DNA of 64,000 bases from Aquanectria penicillioides (taxonomy: Eukaryota; Ascomycota; Sordariomycetes; Hypocreales; Nectriaceae), in assembly GCA_003415625.1 (NCBI GenBank), contig PYIU01000004.1, forward strand, positions 930,001 to 994,000. The letters run 5' to 3'. How positions within the stretch are numbered: the first letter of the stretch is position 1; each line of letters starts with the position of its first letter. Positions 1-11,480 of the stretch are shown here, piece after piece. The notes beneath the pieces were generated by a model. It ran no database searches. It was not told the origin of the DNA and was given only the letters and a program-made list of their open reading frames with translations. Both the position numbers and the translations under genes were made by a program.

Positions 1-1978
1 CCCATTCCACGGCATTCATAGTCCCGGAAGCTCTGTTCCAGACCCAAAGTCTCCGCGGCGACTCCTCAACAAAGTCCGCGCCCCGTGCGAATACCCCCAT
101 CTCGGCTTTCGAGTTTGGCCAGGGCAGAGCCAGGCTGCGGCGGCGGCTTGAAGGAGGCGTCCTATAGCGTGTCAGTAACAGCAGGCTCACAGCGGTTTTC
201 GGGGCCCCTCCCAGCAGCCCGACGGTAGCCTACATGCTTTGCTGTACATGTATGACAGCCCCGGAGAGGGGGGCGGGGGGCTCTGGAACCCCGAGATAGC
301 GTGCGCCAGGGATGCAACTGGGAGGGGGGCAGCGCGTCGTCCTACCAGAGAGCTTGGGCCATGGTGGGGTTCGCCAGCGGGTTTCTTGGGGGTGTGGAGG
401 AAAGATGGTGGAGAGGCCAGATGGTGGAGAGGCCCTGGTCGATTGGATGTGAGAAACGACGAAACGATATCAACGTCGCATGCCGGCGAGAATGCGACTG
501 TGGTCAGGTTGAGGCTTCAACAAGACGACCCTTTTGCAGGGAGTGAAGCTAAAACACGATAAAAAGACCTGACATCTCGCCAAAGTCACGGTATACCCCA
601 ACCCCCAAAGCTCATCAACTCACCACAACACCCAACCCCAAACATGCTCAGGGTCTGATCATGGCTCTAGACGGCCATCGACGTCAACCTATTCGGACCT
701 ACGTTGGGGGGAAACCTGGTCCACCACTCCCCCAAGCAGACGCCAGCACGCTCGAGGCTTAGACTCTACGTCTGGAGATAGAAAAAAAAACAGGTCTTGC
801 AGGGGGAGTGGCAGCACGGTGGGTAATGGCGATTCAAGATGCATGGGGCAATACCGGTCTTCATTGGGGGCGCTGCGTAGATTTCTTTTTTGCCGCTGCT
901 GCTACTGCTGCTGCTACTGCTGCCGCCTCTTCTTCTCCATACGCCAAACGTCAAACCAATGCAGGTCGTGCAGCTCCTACTCAGACCGCCGCCGCCGTCG
1001 TCGTTGATGCCGGTCTTTACGTGGAAATATTATTATTCGATTATATCCCAAAGGTTTATTAGGGTGAGACTAGTCAACAAACATGCAACGACATGCAACA
1101 ACATGGGGACGCATGGACAATGGAGACGACCTCACGGCCAATCGAGGTGTGCTCCCTGACCGAGCTCGACCGACGCATGTCGTCGGTAAGACTCGGGCAT
1201 CAACGCCGCTTACACCGGACCATTGACCTGGATATGAAATTGGCGAGACCTCGTAAAGGCAGGACCCAACAGGCTGTGGGCTTATCCTCACCTTGACATT
1301 GGCAGCGGGCGGCCGTCTGTAAGAGAGCGAAACAAGCAACTCTTCCCCAGACCCGACTAAAACATCACACGACATGGCAGCAATGCTCGTTCTGACACGG
1401 CCCTCGATTGGTGCAACATCACACCTTCTCCAGGCTTTCACCTCACCCATCCAGGGGCCGTCTATGGAAAAACACGACACTAACACGACAGAGTCACCAG
1501 ATTTTCCGAGTCGACTGCGCGGCCCCAGAGCCGGAAACGGTCAACGGGCACGGCGTCCACGGCCCTTCCAAAAGGGGAACACACCTTGGACCCTTCAAGG
1601 TTTTGCCTCCCCTTGCTTGCTTCGGTCTGCGAGACAACACCACCTCGCCGCGGCTGGTTGGCCCGCCGGGATTCAATGTGCGGGCAAGACACCACGATGG
1701 AGTGATTTGCGACGTCGCCATGCTCGCAGCCCTACCGGAATTCCAGCCCATCAGGCGACGCTGATTCAGCCCGAGCCCATGATTGGCCCATTTGCCAGGG
1801 TCATGGGCAAACCTCCAAGGCTGTGTGGCGTTGCTGTTTGGAGCGACCCTTGCTCGCGGCCGCATTTCGATGTCCGGGCGCGGCCCACTCTGCCTCAACT
1901 CCCAACTCCCACTGGTCTCATCAGCCTCTCCCCATGCAACTCAGCAAAACGCTCTCGCTCGCACACTGCCCGCGACGC
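1..1978. other. non-coding left edge
   Basis: No convincing gene is visible. Open frames on both strands are short, overlap each other and resemble no family I know. The stretch holds a CTG/CTA trinucleotide tract near 891-929. Its right end is the 3' flank of the reductase gene on the minus strand. Confidence 0.5.
891..929. repeat. CTG/CTA trinucleotide repeat
   Basis: An imperfect GCT/ACT trinucleotide run lies in non-coding sequence. No function can be read from it. Confidence 0.7.
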
Positions 1979-3179
1979 CTAAAACGCCGCCGGGAAGTTG
2001 CCGAGCCGGCCTCCATCCACCGTCACCACTGCCCCGTTGGTGTAGGCGCCCGCTCGGGACGCGAGATACAGCAACGTGCCTGCCACATCCTTCTCGTCGC
2101 CCAACCGCCGCGTCGGAACGGCCGCTGCAGGGACGCTGATGCTGCCGCTCGGGGCACCCTCCCCGCCTCCGTAGAGCCCGACGATGGGTGCCGACATCTC
2201 GCTCGGGAACACTGGAACGTCGTCGTGTCAGTCTAGGTCGCGCCCAATATCCGAGGTTACAAAGCGGCAAATGAGATGAGACAATGACACAACAACTTAC
2301 ACCCTGGCGCGATACAGTTTGCCCTGGATTCGCGGATACACCGCCGGGTCAGCCAAAAACCCCCCAAACATCATGATGGTATAACCGAGGAATGCCGTCG
2401 GAATATCACTCAATCTTCCATGGACCCAACCTTGATGGAACGTGGCGATGGAGGCCTCATCCAGGGGGAAAGGGTAGTTGCTCACCGGATATTCCACTGA
2501 GGCAATGCCACCGACAGCTGCTTGGTGGCCAGCGTTGCCGCCGCCTTGCTCTGCCCGTACGCGAATCCGCCGGGTGCCTTCTTGTTGAAACCTCCGATGG
2601 AACTCGTCACCACCACCTGGGATGATTGCGGAACATTGCCGAGCTGGTTGCCCTTGTCGAGTAGTTTTAGGAAGGCCATTACCGTGAACCAAACCGCCGC
2701 CGTGTTGACGGCGAACGGCTGCACGTAGGAGTCGAAGTCGTGTGCCCAGTTCTGGCTCACCCATTCGTCGAGCGTAGTTTCCGGTGCGATAGGCTTGACC
2801 TGAGGACCGGCAACGCCTGCGTTGCAGACCAAGAGGTTCAGGTATCCGGCGTCCTTCTCGATCAACGAAACCGTCTCTTCGAGGCTGCTCTTGCTTGTCA
2901 CATCGCACTGAAGGGGAATCACGTTCGGACCGACCAAAGCTGCCGCCTCCTGTAGAATCTCAAGCCGACGACCTGCAATGTAAACCTTGGCAGCGCCGTT
3001 GCGAGCGAGCGCCTTGGTCATCATGAGTCCGATACCTGGTTTTCCCCGTCAAGTGCTGCTCAGTTAGAAGCCCGAATCAACTCACCAGATCCGCCACCGG
3101 TAACTAGAGCCACTAGGCCATTGACATTGAAGAGAGCATTTGCGTCGAGAGACGAATCGCTAGAGTTAGACGAAGCCAT
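1979..3179 (-). CDS. short-chain dehydrogenase/reductase (RhlG-like)
   Basis: Four exons (3086-3179, 2486-3035, 2301-2323, 1979-2211) give a 299-residue NAD(P)-dependent SDR. The cofactor loop TGGGSGIG is at residues 27-34, NAG at 103-105, the catalytic Ser in VVVTSSIGG near 176, and the YGQSK catalytic Tyr191/Lys195. The conserved NCIAPG follows at 217-222. Unspliced frames stop early; splicing at GTGAGT, GTGAGC and GTAAGT donors restores one continuous frame. Exon 3 is only 23 nt and carries exactly the NCIAPG region. The family resemblance is to fungal 3-oxoacyl-ACP-reductase/RhlG-like SDRs; the substrate is unknown. The gene is transcribed divergently from BUD22 across about 410 bp. It could serve secondary metabolism, but nothing in the sequence proves that. 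The start is the first ATG in frame after the TATA-like element. Confidence 0.88.
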
Positions 3180-3592
3180 GACGAAGATGGGACGTTTTGC
3201 ACCGCGAGATAGTAGTCACTTGTAGAGCTAACTAAAATGGAAATTATATAGGAAAAATATAGGCAACCAGGCTTTCCTAGATCAACCAGTCAAAAAGATG
3301 TAAGAGGGAAGTTAGATCGATCTTGTGGCAAGTTGGAGTGACGCAGTTCCATCGGCCCCCGCATCATTCGACACCCCACTATCATCACCAAGTGGGTTTT
3401 GTCCAGCAAGGGTCGAATCCAAACCGGCGCGTAAGTAGCAGCGCACTGTGGAGGCACGCACATACAAGTGCATGCACACAGTTATCGGTCCCTTATCGCC
3501 ACTGCTTAGAATTTCTTGACTGACGTCGATTTTTCATGGGACCAACATAGAAGTTCACGCACGCCAGCCTAGAAACACTCGCGTCCCCTAAA
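3180..3592. other. divergent promoter region, SDR / BUD22
   Basis: About 410 bp separates the two divergent start codons, so both promoters must lie here or overlap. A TATA-like element faces the SDR gene. I see no other coding sequence. Confidence 0.5.
3244..3250 (-). promoter_or_regulatory. TATA-like element upstream of the SDR gene
   Basis: TATATAA is read on the minus strand, about 65 bp upstream of the SDR start codon. That spacing is plausible for a fungal TATA box. The assignment rests on motif and position only. Confidence 0.35.
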
Positions 3593-4994
3593 ATGCCCAA
3601 AAGAAAGCGCTCCGGCGAAGCCAGCTTGCAAGAAAAGCTCAACAAACACTCGGACGACATCTTTCGCGCTCTCAAGGCTGCCAAAGGGTTCGAGCGACAG
3701 CGACTCAGCAAGCGACTTCACGAAGATGGCATCACTCCGGACAAGAGGGAGCGTCTAGACCGCGAGGTCACCGTTCTCAAGGTACGAAGCCAATTGATTC
3801 CAATTCTACATGATGAATTGAATTGACCAATGCACGCTCCAGTCCCTCGACCTCCACCAAACCGCCCGCGCACACATGTTCTCTTCCCTCCTCAAAATCA
3901 AACCTGTCGCCGAACACCCGGAGCTCCCCGACGAAATCCGCCGCGGCCTCGCAAAGCCTGACCTCTCCGAAGAGGAGCGCGCTGCTCTACATAATGTCAC
4001 TAGCGGTCTTTATAATCGCGAGCCCGTCAAGCAAGCCGTTGACCGCGCTGTCGCGACGGTGTGCGACATGCTGGACATTGCCGTTCCCAAAAAGGCCAAG
4101 CGGTCACGCAAGGGCAAGCAAGACAAGGAGGAGCTGGCAGAGACCCCAGAACCTGAAAAGCCCAAGGTCGAAGAGGTTGCGCAGATCGAAGAGCACGAAG
4201 AGGACGTGCGTGATTCAGTAGAGGAGGACGACGAGTCCGAGTTCCAAGGCTTTTCGGACGACGAACCCGCCCCCGTGGTCAAGGAACTAGACAGCGACGA
4301 AGAAGCAGAAGAAGAAAAAGAATTCTCAAAGTACGATCACCTGCTGGGAAGCTCATCTGACGAGGACGAGGATGACTTTGACGACGAGCGCTTCGAGCGC
4401 TTCAAGGGCAAAGAAAAGCCCAACCTCGACGACATTTCCCTCTCGGGGGGCTCCGATAACGACTCGGAACCAGACTCTGACGACGAAGATCTCTCGGCGT
4501 CGGCGTCTCCATCACCGCCTCCTGCTAAGAAGAAGAAGAAGGATAAGTCGGCGTCGGCGGCCCGTCCTACCGGATCCACGTTCCTGCCCTCCCTCATGGG
4601 CGGCTACATCTCCGGGTCCGAGTCCGCGTCAGACGTCGACGTTGCACCCGCTAAGAAACGCCGAGGCCAGCGCGCCCGCCAGGCCATCTGGGAGAAAAAG
4701 TTTGGTACCAAGGCCAAGCATCTACAGAAGCCGGCCAAGCCTCAGCGAGGTCGCGACTCCGGCTGGGATATGAAGCGGGGCGCCGTCGACGGAGGCGATG
4801 CCGATCAGCGCACGCCATGGAAGAAGGGCATTCGAAACCCGCTTGTCGGACAGGGAGGTTCGCAGGCGGAGGCGAGACCCCCCACGAAGAAGGACGATGA
4901 AGGGGTGCTACATCCCAGCTGGGCAGCGAGGAAGGTGGCCAAGGAATCGGAAAAGACGGCTGCATTTTCTGGATCTAAAATCACGTTTGACTGA
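3593..4994 (+). CDS. BUD22: Bud22-family ribosome biogenesis protein
   Basis: Two exons (3593-3781 and 3843-4994) with a 61-bp GTACGA...CAG intron encode 446 residues. The N-terminus is a basic helical segment with Lys/Arg-rich repeats. The middle (about residues 170-320) is a highly acidic Asp/Glu/Ser nucleolar-type tract, and the C-terminus carries the conserved RQAIWEKKFGTKAKHLQK motif of the BUD22 family. The yeast protein is a nucleolar 90S pre-ribosome factor needed for 18S rRNA maturation and 40S production; the same role is inferred here. The start is the first ATG in frame, and the exon junction joins VTVLK to SLDLH without loss of frame. The gene is intact. It ends 78 bp before the stop of the convergent P450 gene. 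Confidence 0.88.
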
Positions 4995-5072
4995 TCCCAC
5001 ATTTTGCATAAGATACCAGGATATCATATCTAGCGAACCAAGAAAAAGTACTTCAATACATGACTTTCCCAA

Positions 5073-6634
5073 CTACCCTTGTCTCGTGTGGACGTAGACG
5101 GGCAGTCCCCCCTCCATGGGCAGGGTCAAACTGCTCTTACTCGCCCTCTCGCCTTCAAACGCCGGTGTGAAATCAAATTCGTCCACAAATCTTGCCAGGA
5201 CCTGCACTGCGACCACTTCTGCCATGCGTTTTCCTAGACATATACGAGGCCCCCCGTTGAAGACGGGAAACTCGGCTGCAGAGCGTTGTGTGACAGTTCC
5301 ATCGTCTGATAGCCACCGCTCAGGGCGAAACATGTCTGCGTCGGGACCCCATGTCTCGTGGGATCGATTCATGGCCCAAGCACACCAGACCACAATGGCG
5401 TTGCGAGGAAGAAATGTGCCATCTGGGAGCGTGGTATCTTGCTGGCTCTGCTTGATCTCGAAAGGGATCGGTGGGTATAATCGAAGGGATTCATAAAACA
5501 CGGCTAGCGCGTAAGGAAGCTTAGTAGGAATTAGATTCTCAGGATCAAGTAGTTGGCTGTCGGAGCCAAGGTAGTCTCGAAGACCTTGGATGGACTGACG
5601 AAGCGAGCAAGTGACGTCGGGGTGTCTCATGAGTAGATACATGGTCCATGTGAGGGCTTGGGCAACAGTATCCCGGCCCGCAGAAAGGTAATTCAATGCG
5701 GCATCGGAAACAAGGGTCTCGTCTCCGATAGAATCAAGCAGGGATTGGATTAGGCTACCCGGTGTGTCTGATCGGGCAGCCTTTCCCTCGCCGGCGGCTC
5801 GATCGGCAACGGCACTCGCAACGATCCGCCCACCATATTCCTTGACCTCAGCAATAGAGCTTCGAAGCCTTGCTCCAGTGACAAGTTCAGTGAGGAACCA
5901 TAGCGGATTCTGGAATCGTTCGGCCGTAACGCCCGAAGCGTATTCAAAGGCCACGGTAAAGTCATCGTCGGCGTGCATGTCCATGTTGTAGGCCATACGA
6001 CCCATCAGCTGCGTAGTCACCTCGTGGATAATCGACTGCAGGTCCACAGCATGATTTTCAACCGCTTTATCCCTTAGAGCACCCATCGCACGACTCAAAT
6101 ATTCCGGCAGCGCAATACTTGTCAATGCCCGCAGTGTTGGAGCAGCTAAGAACCGCAACCCCGCCTTGCGCTGTAGCTGCCATAGCTCGCCGTCGACGTT
6201 GATGATTCCATGACCAAAAAGGTCCCAAGAGCGCTGTTTGAAGAAATCACCCTTCTCGAAGATTCCTTCATTCCGGAGAACAAAATCGAGGTTGCGCGGG
6301 TCACTAATGATGACACCGGGAGGAAGTGATGGGACTGATATGTGCAAGGTTTCATATCCAAAGAGACGCTCACACTTTGTGAACCATGCAAAAAGCCTTT
6401 GCCTGGGTTGGAGAAACAGAATCCCGTTTCCAACGAAAGGAAGAGTATTGGGGGGTTTTCTATGACGCCGTTAGTTTCTGCCTTCGATGGCTGAGTTGGT
6501 GTTTCAGTCGCGAACCTCAGTGATGTTCCATTGCGAGTAATTCTAGGTGCCGACCAGGCCCGTATGGAGACTACTGCAATCAATATGGTGGCGAGAACCA
6601 CGGCTATCCGCGCATCGGGGCTGAAGAGGGCCAT
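5073..6634 (-). CDS. cytochrome P450 (CYP52/CYP86 clan)
   Basis: Two exons (6516-6634 and 5073-6459) with a 56-bp GTTCGC...CATAG intron give a 501-residue microsomal P450. An N-terminal hydrophobic anchor lies at about residues 8-28. After splicing, the proline-rich hinge reads RKPPNTLPFVGNG. The I-helix oxygen-binding motif is AGRDTV, the K-helix ExxR is ESLRLYP, PERW is present, and the heme loop FNGGPRICLG places the axial Cys at about 447. DLFGHGIINVDG followed by WQLQRKAGLRF is typical of the CYP52/CYP86 clan, whose members often hydroxylate fatty acids or alkanes. The actual substrate is unknown. The gene lies between BUD22 (convergent) and a Zn2Cys6 regulator, and may be a secondary-metabolism or lipid enzyme. 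It is intact. Confidence 0.88.
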
Positions 6635-7325
6635 GGCCAGTGTTGTGATGGTTGACAAGTGGAAGGTTTTGGAGGAAACTTAAACACGGGATGTAAGATA
6701 GGGTACAGTGCGGGGTTTGTATCCGAAACGCAACACACACGGCTATGTTCACGCACTCGTATTCGGCTGTATGAAATCCCAAACCACCCCAGACTAGACT
6801 CGGGAGACACAATGCCCGCGATTTTGGTGTCAAACCCGTATTCAAACCTTAGCCATGGATCAATAATTTCAGCAGAGATTCTGAGCCTTGGGAGAAGGAA
6901 ACGGTCGGCATCGGATGGACTCATACAAACATGCCAACTAGTTTGATTCCGGCTCTTTTGCCCTGGTTTATCTTTGCAAAATATTCTCTGGCACCTTGGA
7001 AGACAGTCCTTGGGACCTTGATGGGTTAATTCTCATGTCTCAGGGGACTTGCTCCTATCATGTATGCTGCTCTCACTTGCGTGCACACAAGCAACAGCCA
7101 TTTCGGATATGCCGAACTTGCCAGACGATTGAAATTACAGCCACAATTTTACAATCATTTCCAAGTCAGTCAAATCATCTTGTCATCGCCTGTAATCCTA
7201 TTTACTTCCGCCCAGAGATTATATCTACGCCATCGGAAGGTATTTATCAAACCCAAAATGTAAGCCACCCTTAGCCCACGCAAGGTTGCTGTATACATGT
7301 TCATTCCCCGTGTAATTCCCAATCG
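6635..7325. other. intergenic region upstream of the P450
   Basis: About 690 bp lies between the P450 start and the 3' end of the Zn2Cys6 regulator, both on the minus strand. It should contain the P450 promoter. No coding sequence is supported. Confidence 0.5.
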
Positions 7326-10300
7326 TTAGTACAATTCCTTGAAATGCGCAAACACAGTTCCATCAGCGGCATACATGCCTGGTTCAGTCGTCGGTATCTC
7401 GCCGTTCGACCCGGGCACTCCCTCCTCATTGCTACCAAACTGGAATCCATTCAACCCCACATATCCCTCAAAAATGCGAGACATTTCGGCCTGGATCCTT
7501 GATCCATTCTGAGCCATTGAGTCAGGCGTCACGGCCTGGGACTGCTGGCCAACCATGGATGGTTTTCGGAATGGTTGCCCACTACCGCTAGGGTCCATAT
7601 GGCCTCGAGCAAGCCCAATCATCCCTAAAGCCGCCGTTGACTGAGGGTCATCATCCGGGTTTAGACCAAAACGCGGCGCCACATCTTTAAGTGATCGAAT
7701 AGTACGCCAGAGACGCTGGGATGCCCAGCTTTTCGCAGAAAGGTCCTTGACCAATTCAAGGGCCATGTAAAATTCTTCCCTACAGGCCGCGCTAAAACGC
7801 ACCGGGGCGTGCACCGAGGCGAGGAATACCACCGCAATCGAAGAAGTTAGGAACTGGTGATAGAACACTTGTACTCGTCGATATAGGTTTGTGGTGTTGT
7901 TCAGGTGGCTGAGATACCGAATCGTATCCTTGGCAATGTCCACGACACGTTGCGACTGTGCCGGATTCGACATGATGCTCGTTGCACTATGCAGCACCGG
8001 AGTATATAGCCAGATTCGCATCTAATATTGTTAGCAAGGGCAAAATGAAATCCAGTAAAATCCAAACTCACCTGATTTAGTCGAAGATATGTCCATATCC
8101 TCAGACGTTGGAGATTGTACGAGGGGGTTGAAGTCATGTGCTTTTCCTTGTCCCAATTCCGCACCTTGACCTCCTCAGGGACGATTTCGTACCAACCAAG
8201 AATCTCTTGGTCCAAAGTCTCAATATCTTCCCCTCGCAAGTCTCGCGCCAAGACGGGACCGAAATGAGACACTTGCCGCCACACCTTCGCCCCGATTCGA
8301 GAGTATGTGATCATGGCCACAAGATATGGGTATTCGTCCTGCATGATGTTAGACGGGAAGAAGTGATGTCATGCGACCTGACTTACCGGGAATGGAAGCT
8401 CCACGTCAATCTCCTCGTCCTGGACGACGTATGGTAGCCCGGTTCCAAATGCCCATCGCCGATCGAGGACATATGCTGACCAGAAACTGTTAAGAGCATT
8501 TTTGCGCTCCTCTTCATCTGAAATCTTGATCAAGCCCATCCGCTGGTGGATACCCAGCTCCAAGCATAACCGTGCGACTTGGCCCATGACGCGCCAAGCC
8601 AAGACTTCGTCATTGGAGAGAAATCGATAACCCGCAACGAGAGCCAGCAGAGGGAGGCTCGAGACATCGGCGGGTTCAGCCATCAGCTTTCTATTCAGCA
8701 CCATTTCCATACTGTCGTACAGACGAAGTGCCTTCTCGCTATGCCCATGCTCCTCGACCACAAGGGCGCAGCACATGATGATTTTTAATTGTAGTGTCTT
8801 CTCGTCATTGATTAATTCCATAGGATTTTGATGACGTATTGTGTCGAGGAACGAGGCTAGGCCTTTGGCATGGGAAATGACCGTTTGAACGTTGATGACC
8901 GGGTACATGATGCCAATCTCCTCTTCGTGAAGACGGCACAGCCGAACCATCTCATCCTTGTCAAATTCGAGGAGCGGATCGGCAGGTCGATTACCCATTC
9001 GCATTGCCATGTCCTCGGCCGGATGACCATTTTCGTCACCATCAGATATGCCCCTGTATCCCATGTTGGAGATGGTGTTGTTGGCGACATCCAGACTGAA
9101 AGCCATGCTGGTAGGGCCTCGGAACGCGCCATATTTCGAGTGTGAGGGGTCGCGATTAAGTGAGCTAGAGCTCTGGGAGGGAGATGGGGCAACTGTCGAA
9201 GTGCCCAAGGGTCCAGCTCTATCGCCGACAGAAACCAGCCGGCTGGACTCGGACTGGAGGGTTTTGACTGTTTGGTGGAGCCAGCCAACCTCTTCTTGCA
9301 AGCGGCTTATCTGGGCAGTGACTTGTTTAAAGTCATCTGAATCCTTGAAGTTATTTGAACAGCAATTAGGTGCGTAGAGACAGGCCAGGTTGAGGTTGCC
9401 ACAGCGCTGGCATGGTGTTTCGCCATTGCATTTGATTTTTCGTCGCTTACATTCGTTACTGCGCGGAATGGTTAGTGAAAGTTTTGCGCAGCGAGATGAA
9501 CGCAAGAGATGAGACTGAGTGGTCGGCTTCCGTTATTGAGCGTCCTTCTCCGTGGAGGAGGTGACGTGAAAAGGCCTGACTAGTTGGTTGAGATCACTCA
9601 CCATGCGATAGATATATACTGTGTTGATTGAAACACGTCGACATGATTAGCCAAATCTCAAGGAGTGAGGAGGGACGATAAAATGAGAGAGAAGGAAGAA
9701 GTGCGATGCAAGGGATGATGCGACGTGATGGCTGCGTAATGTCATTGACGGAATCCGCTGGAGCGAGGGGGCCGAGGTGACCGAGGGAGTGAGGCAAACA
9801 TCATCTGAGGACGACCGAGCCGATGAGCGACCGGGAGAGCCTTAGAGATGATTGACAGTCGATTACATCTCGCGGCACCTCACCTCACCTCATCTCAGCG
9901 TTTGGCTGCCGACCCCACGCGATCGTCTTACGCAGGTGGCCGAGTCAGTGGCGGGAGAAAACAACACCACACCACATCATCAGCTCCACCGTCGACGACC
10001 ATCATCGCCAGACGGCGGCGGACAGGACAATTAAAAAGAAGCGCACTCACCCGATTCCTCTTGCTTCGAGTCTGCTTGGACGAGCCTGCACCGCTGCCCT
10101 CATCGATAGACTTCCTCTTGTTGGCGTTGGATGTTGACGCACCCTGCGCGGAATTGTCTCCGACGGACGCGGAACCTGGGCTTCCTTGATTCTGGGGTTG
10201 TGGTGTAGAATCGTAGGCGGCGACACCACCGACTCCGACTCCTACACCCCCGGGCCGACGACGGATGCGGCGGGGCTCAGGGCCACGGGCGCCTGGGACA

Positions 10301-10445
10301 GATATCGCAGGTCGCTGACCTGGGTCTCAATCTGCTCCATGTTGCTTGCGCCGACGACGAATGGATGTCCATCGGCAGCGGTGTCTGGTGCGTGTGCGGG
10401 TGCTGTTGATGCGAGATGGCCGGCGGCAGCGGCATCATAAGGCAT
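7326..10445 (-). CDS. Zn2Cys6 transcription factor with a 17-nt microexon; frameshifted N-terminus
   Basis: Five exons are supported: 10051-10445, 9602-9618, 8387-9458, 8072-8338 and 7326-8021, giving about 815 residues. The DNA-binding domain is assembled across three exons. Exon 1 ends in a basic SKRNR, the 17-nt exon encodes YISIA plus two bases of the first Cys, and exon 3 continues NECKRRKIKC. The spacing is C-x2-C-x6-C-x5-C-x2-C-x6-C from residue 138. A coiled coil follows, then a fungal transcription factor domain (PF04082 type) containing SFWSAYVLDRRWAFGTG. Exon 1 is broken: the frame from the ATG at 10445 (PFVVGASNMEQIETQ) hits a stop at 10242-10244, while the frame leading into KRNR lacks a start. 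One extra base in the C run 10247-10251 (G on the coding strand) restores both. The start codon is tentative. Regulatory targets are unknown. Confidence 0.8.
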
Positions 10446-10881
10446 CCCAGGGTCAGGGTCAGGGTCAGCCACGGGCCTCCGTTGTGAAGGGAGCCAGCCG
10501 ACAGAGGGAAGCGACTGCCGGGGATGGGGGAGCCCACGTGACCAGGCCTTGCACCTCCCCCGAGGGGCCCCCGCCTGGTCCAACCACTGGCAGCGCGCCA
10601 GGAAGCAACGCACCCGGCGGTAGCACACCTGGAAGTAGCGCTCCGGGAGGTAGTGCACCTGGGGGGTAGGCTCCCGAGGGCAGGAACGTCCCTGCTGCCT
10701 CCGTACCCGCTATCCCCGCTATGCCCGCAGCGCTTCCAGCGCCAACTCCACCTAGCGCTTCGCCGGGCTGTAATATCCCTCCTCCAACTCCAGCTGCACC
10801 CGCGCCACCGAAAACACCTGAAGGATAATATCCCGCCAGCGCGGCGGCCTGCGTCTGCTCTTCTGCCTACCTGCCGGTTGA

Positions 10882-10920
10882 GCTGTGTGTGTGCGCGTGT
10901 GCGTGCGTGTATGCGTGTGA
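10882..10920. repeat. GT/GC alternating tract
   Basis: An alternating purine-pyrimidine run made mostly of GT and GC dinucleotides. It is non-coding and lies upstream of the Zn2Cys6 gene. Confidence 0.7.
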
Positions 10921-11430
10921 GGGTTTTCTTTGTCTCTTTGCTCTCTTCTTTTTCCTTCCTTTTCCGCCTGTTTCTTTCCCCAGTCCAAAACAAATAGTTA
11001 TGTGTTTCAAAGCCTAGATCCTGTAGTAGTAAACAATCCAAGATCTGCTGATGATAATAATATCGGGCGTTCCGTTCAACCCCCGCGGCGGTCCCGTCCT
11101 CCTGCTGGGCGTGCCCTGTTGGCCAACCACCACAAGAACTGCTCGGTGGCTCACCGTTCCGCGCTGTCCCTGGGTTTCGCCGTGCAATACCGAGGATCAG
11201 TATCCAATCTACTAATTAGAAATTCAAAGACGAGAATCGAAATTTTCGGAAATATTCCCAGGCGCCAGAGCCGAGTGATGCCGGGGGAGAGGTCGTTCGG
11301 CCAGACGCGGTACGCAACGGGTGATGGTTTGGCCGAGAGAATCCTTGATTCCGCGCTGTGACTGAGTGCTGAGTTTTGGCGATGCTGACTTGGATCAGTT
11401 TTTCCCAAATCCCAGTTCATCGACTCCCTT

Positions 11431-11480
11431 CCTCCTCTTTCTCTCTTTTCTCTCTTTTCTCTCTTTTCTCTCTTCTCTCC
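11431..11480. repeat. CTCTTTT polypyrimidine repeat
   Basis: A tandem polypyrimidine run of CTCTCTTTT-like units forms about 50 nt of pure C/T on the plus strand. Confidence 0.7.

Noticed and set aside
1374..1982. 202-codon plus-strand open frame
   Set aside because: It overlaps other long frames on both strands, has no family resemblance or start context, and ends inside the last exon of the SDR gene. It is probably chance in GC-rich DNA.
10277..11041. 254-codon minus-strand frame
   Set aside because: Its composition is low-complexity (Arg/Ser/Gly), and it overlaps exon 1 of the Zn2Cys6 gene in another frame. No domain is visible.
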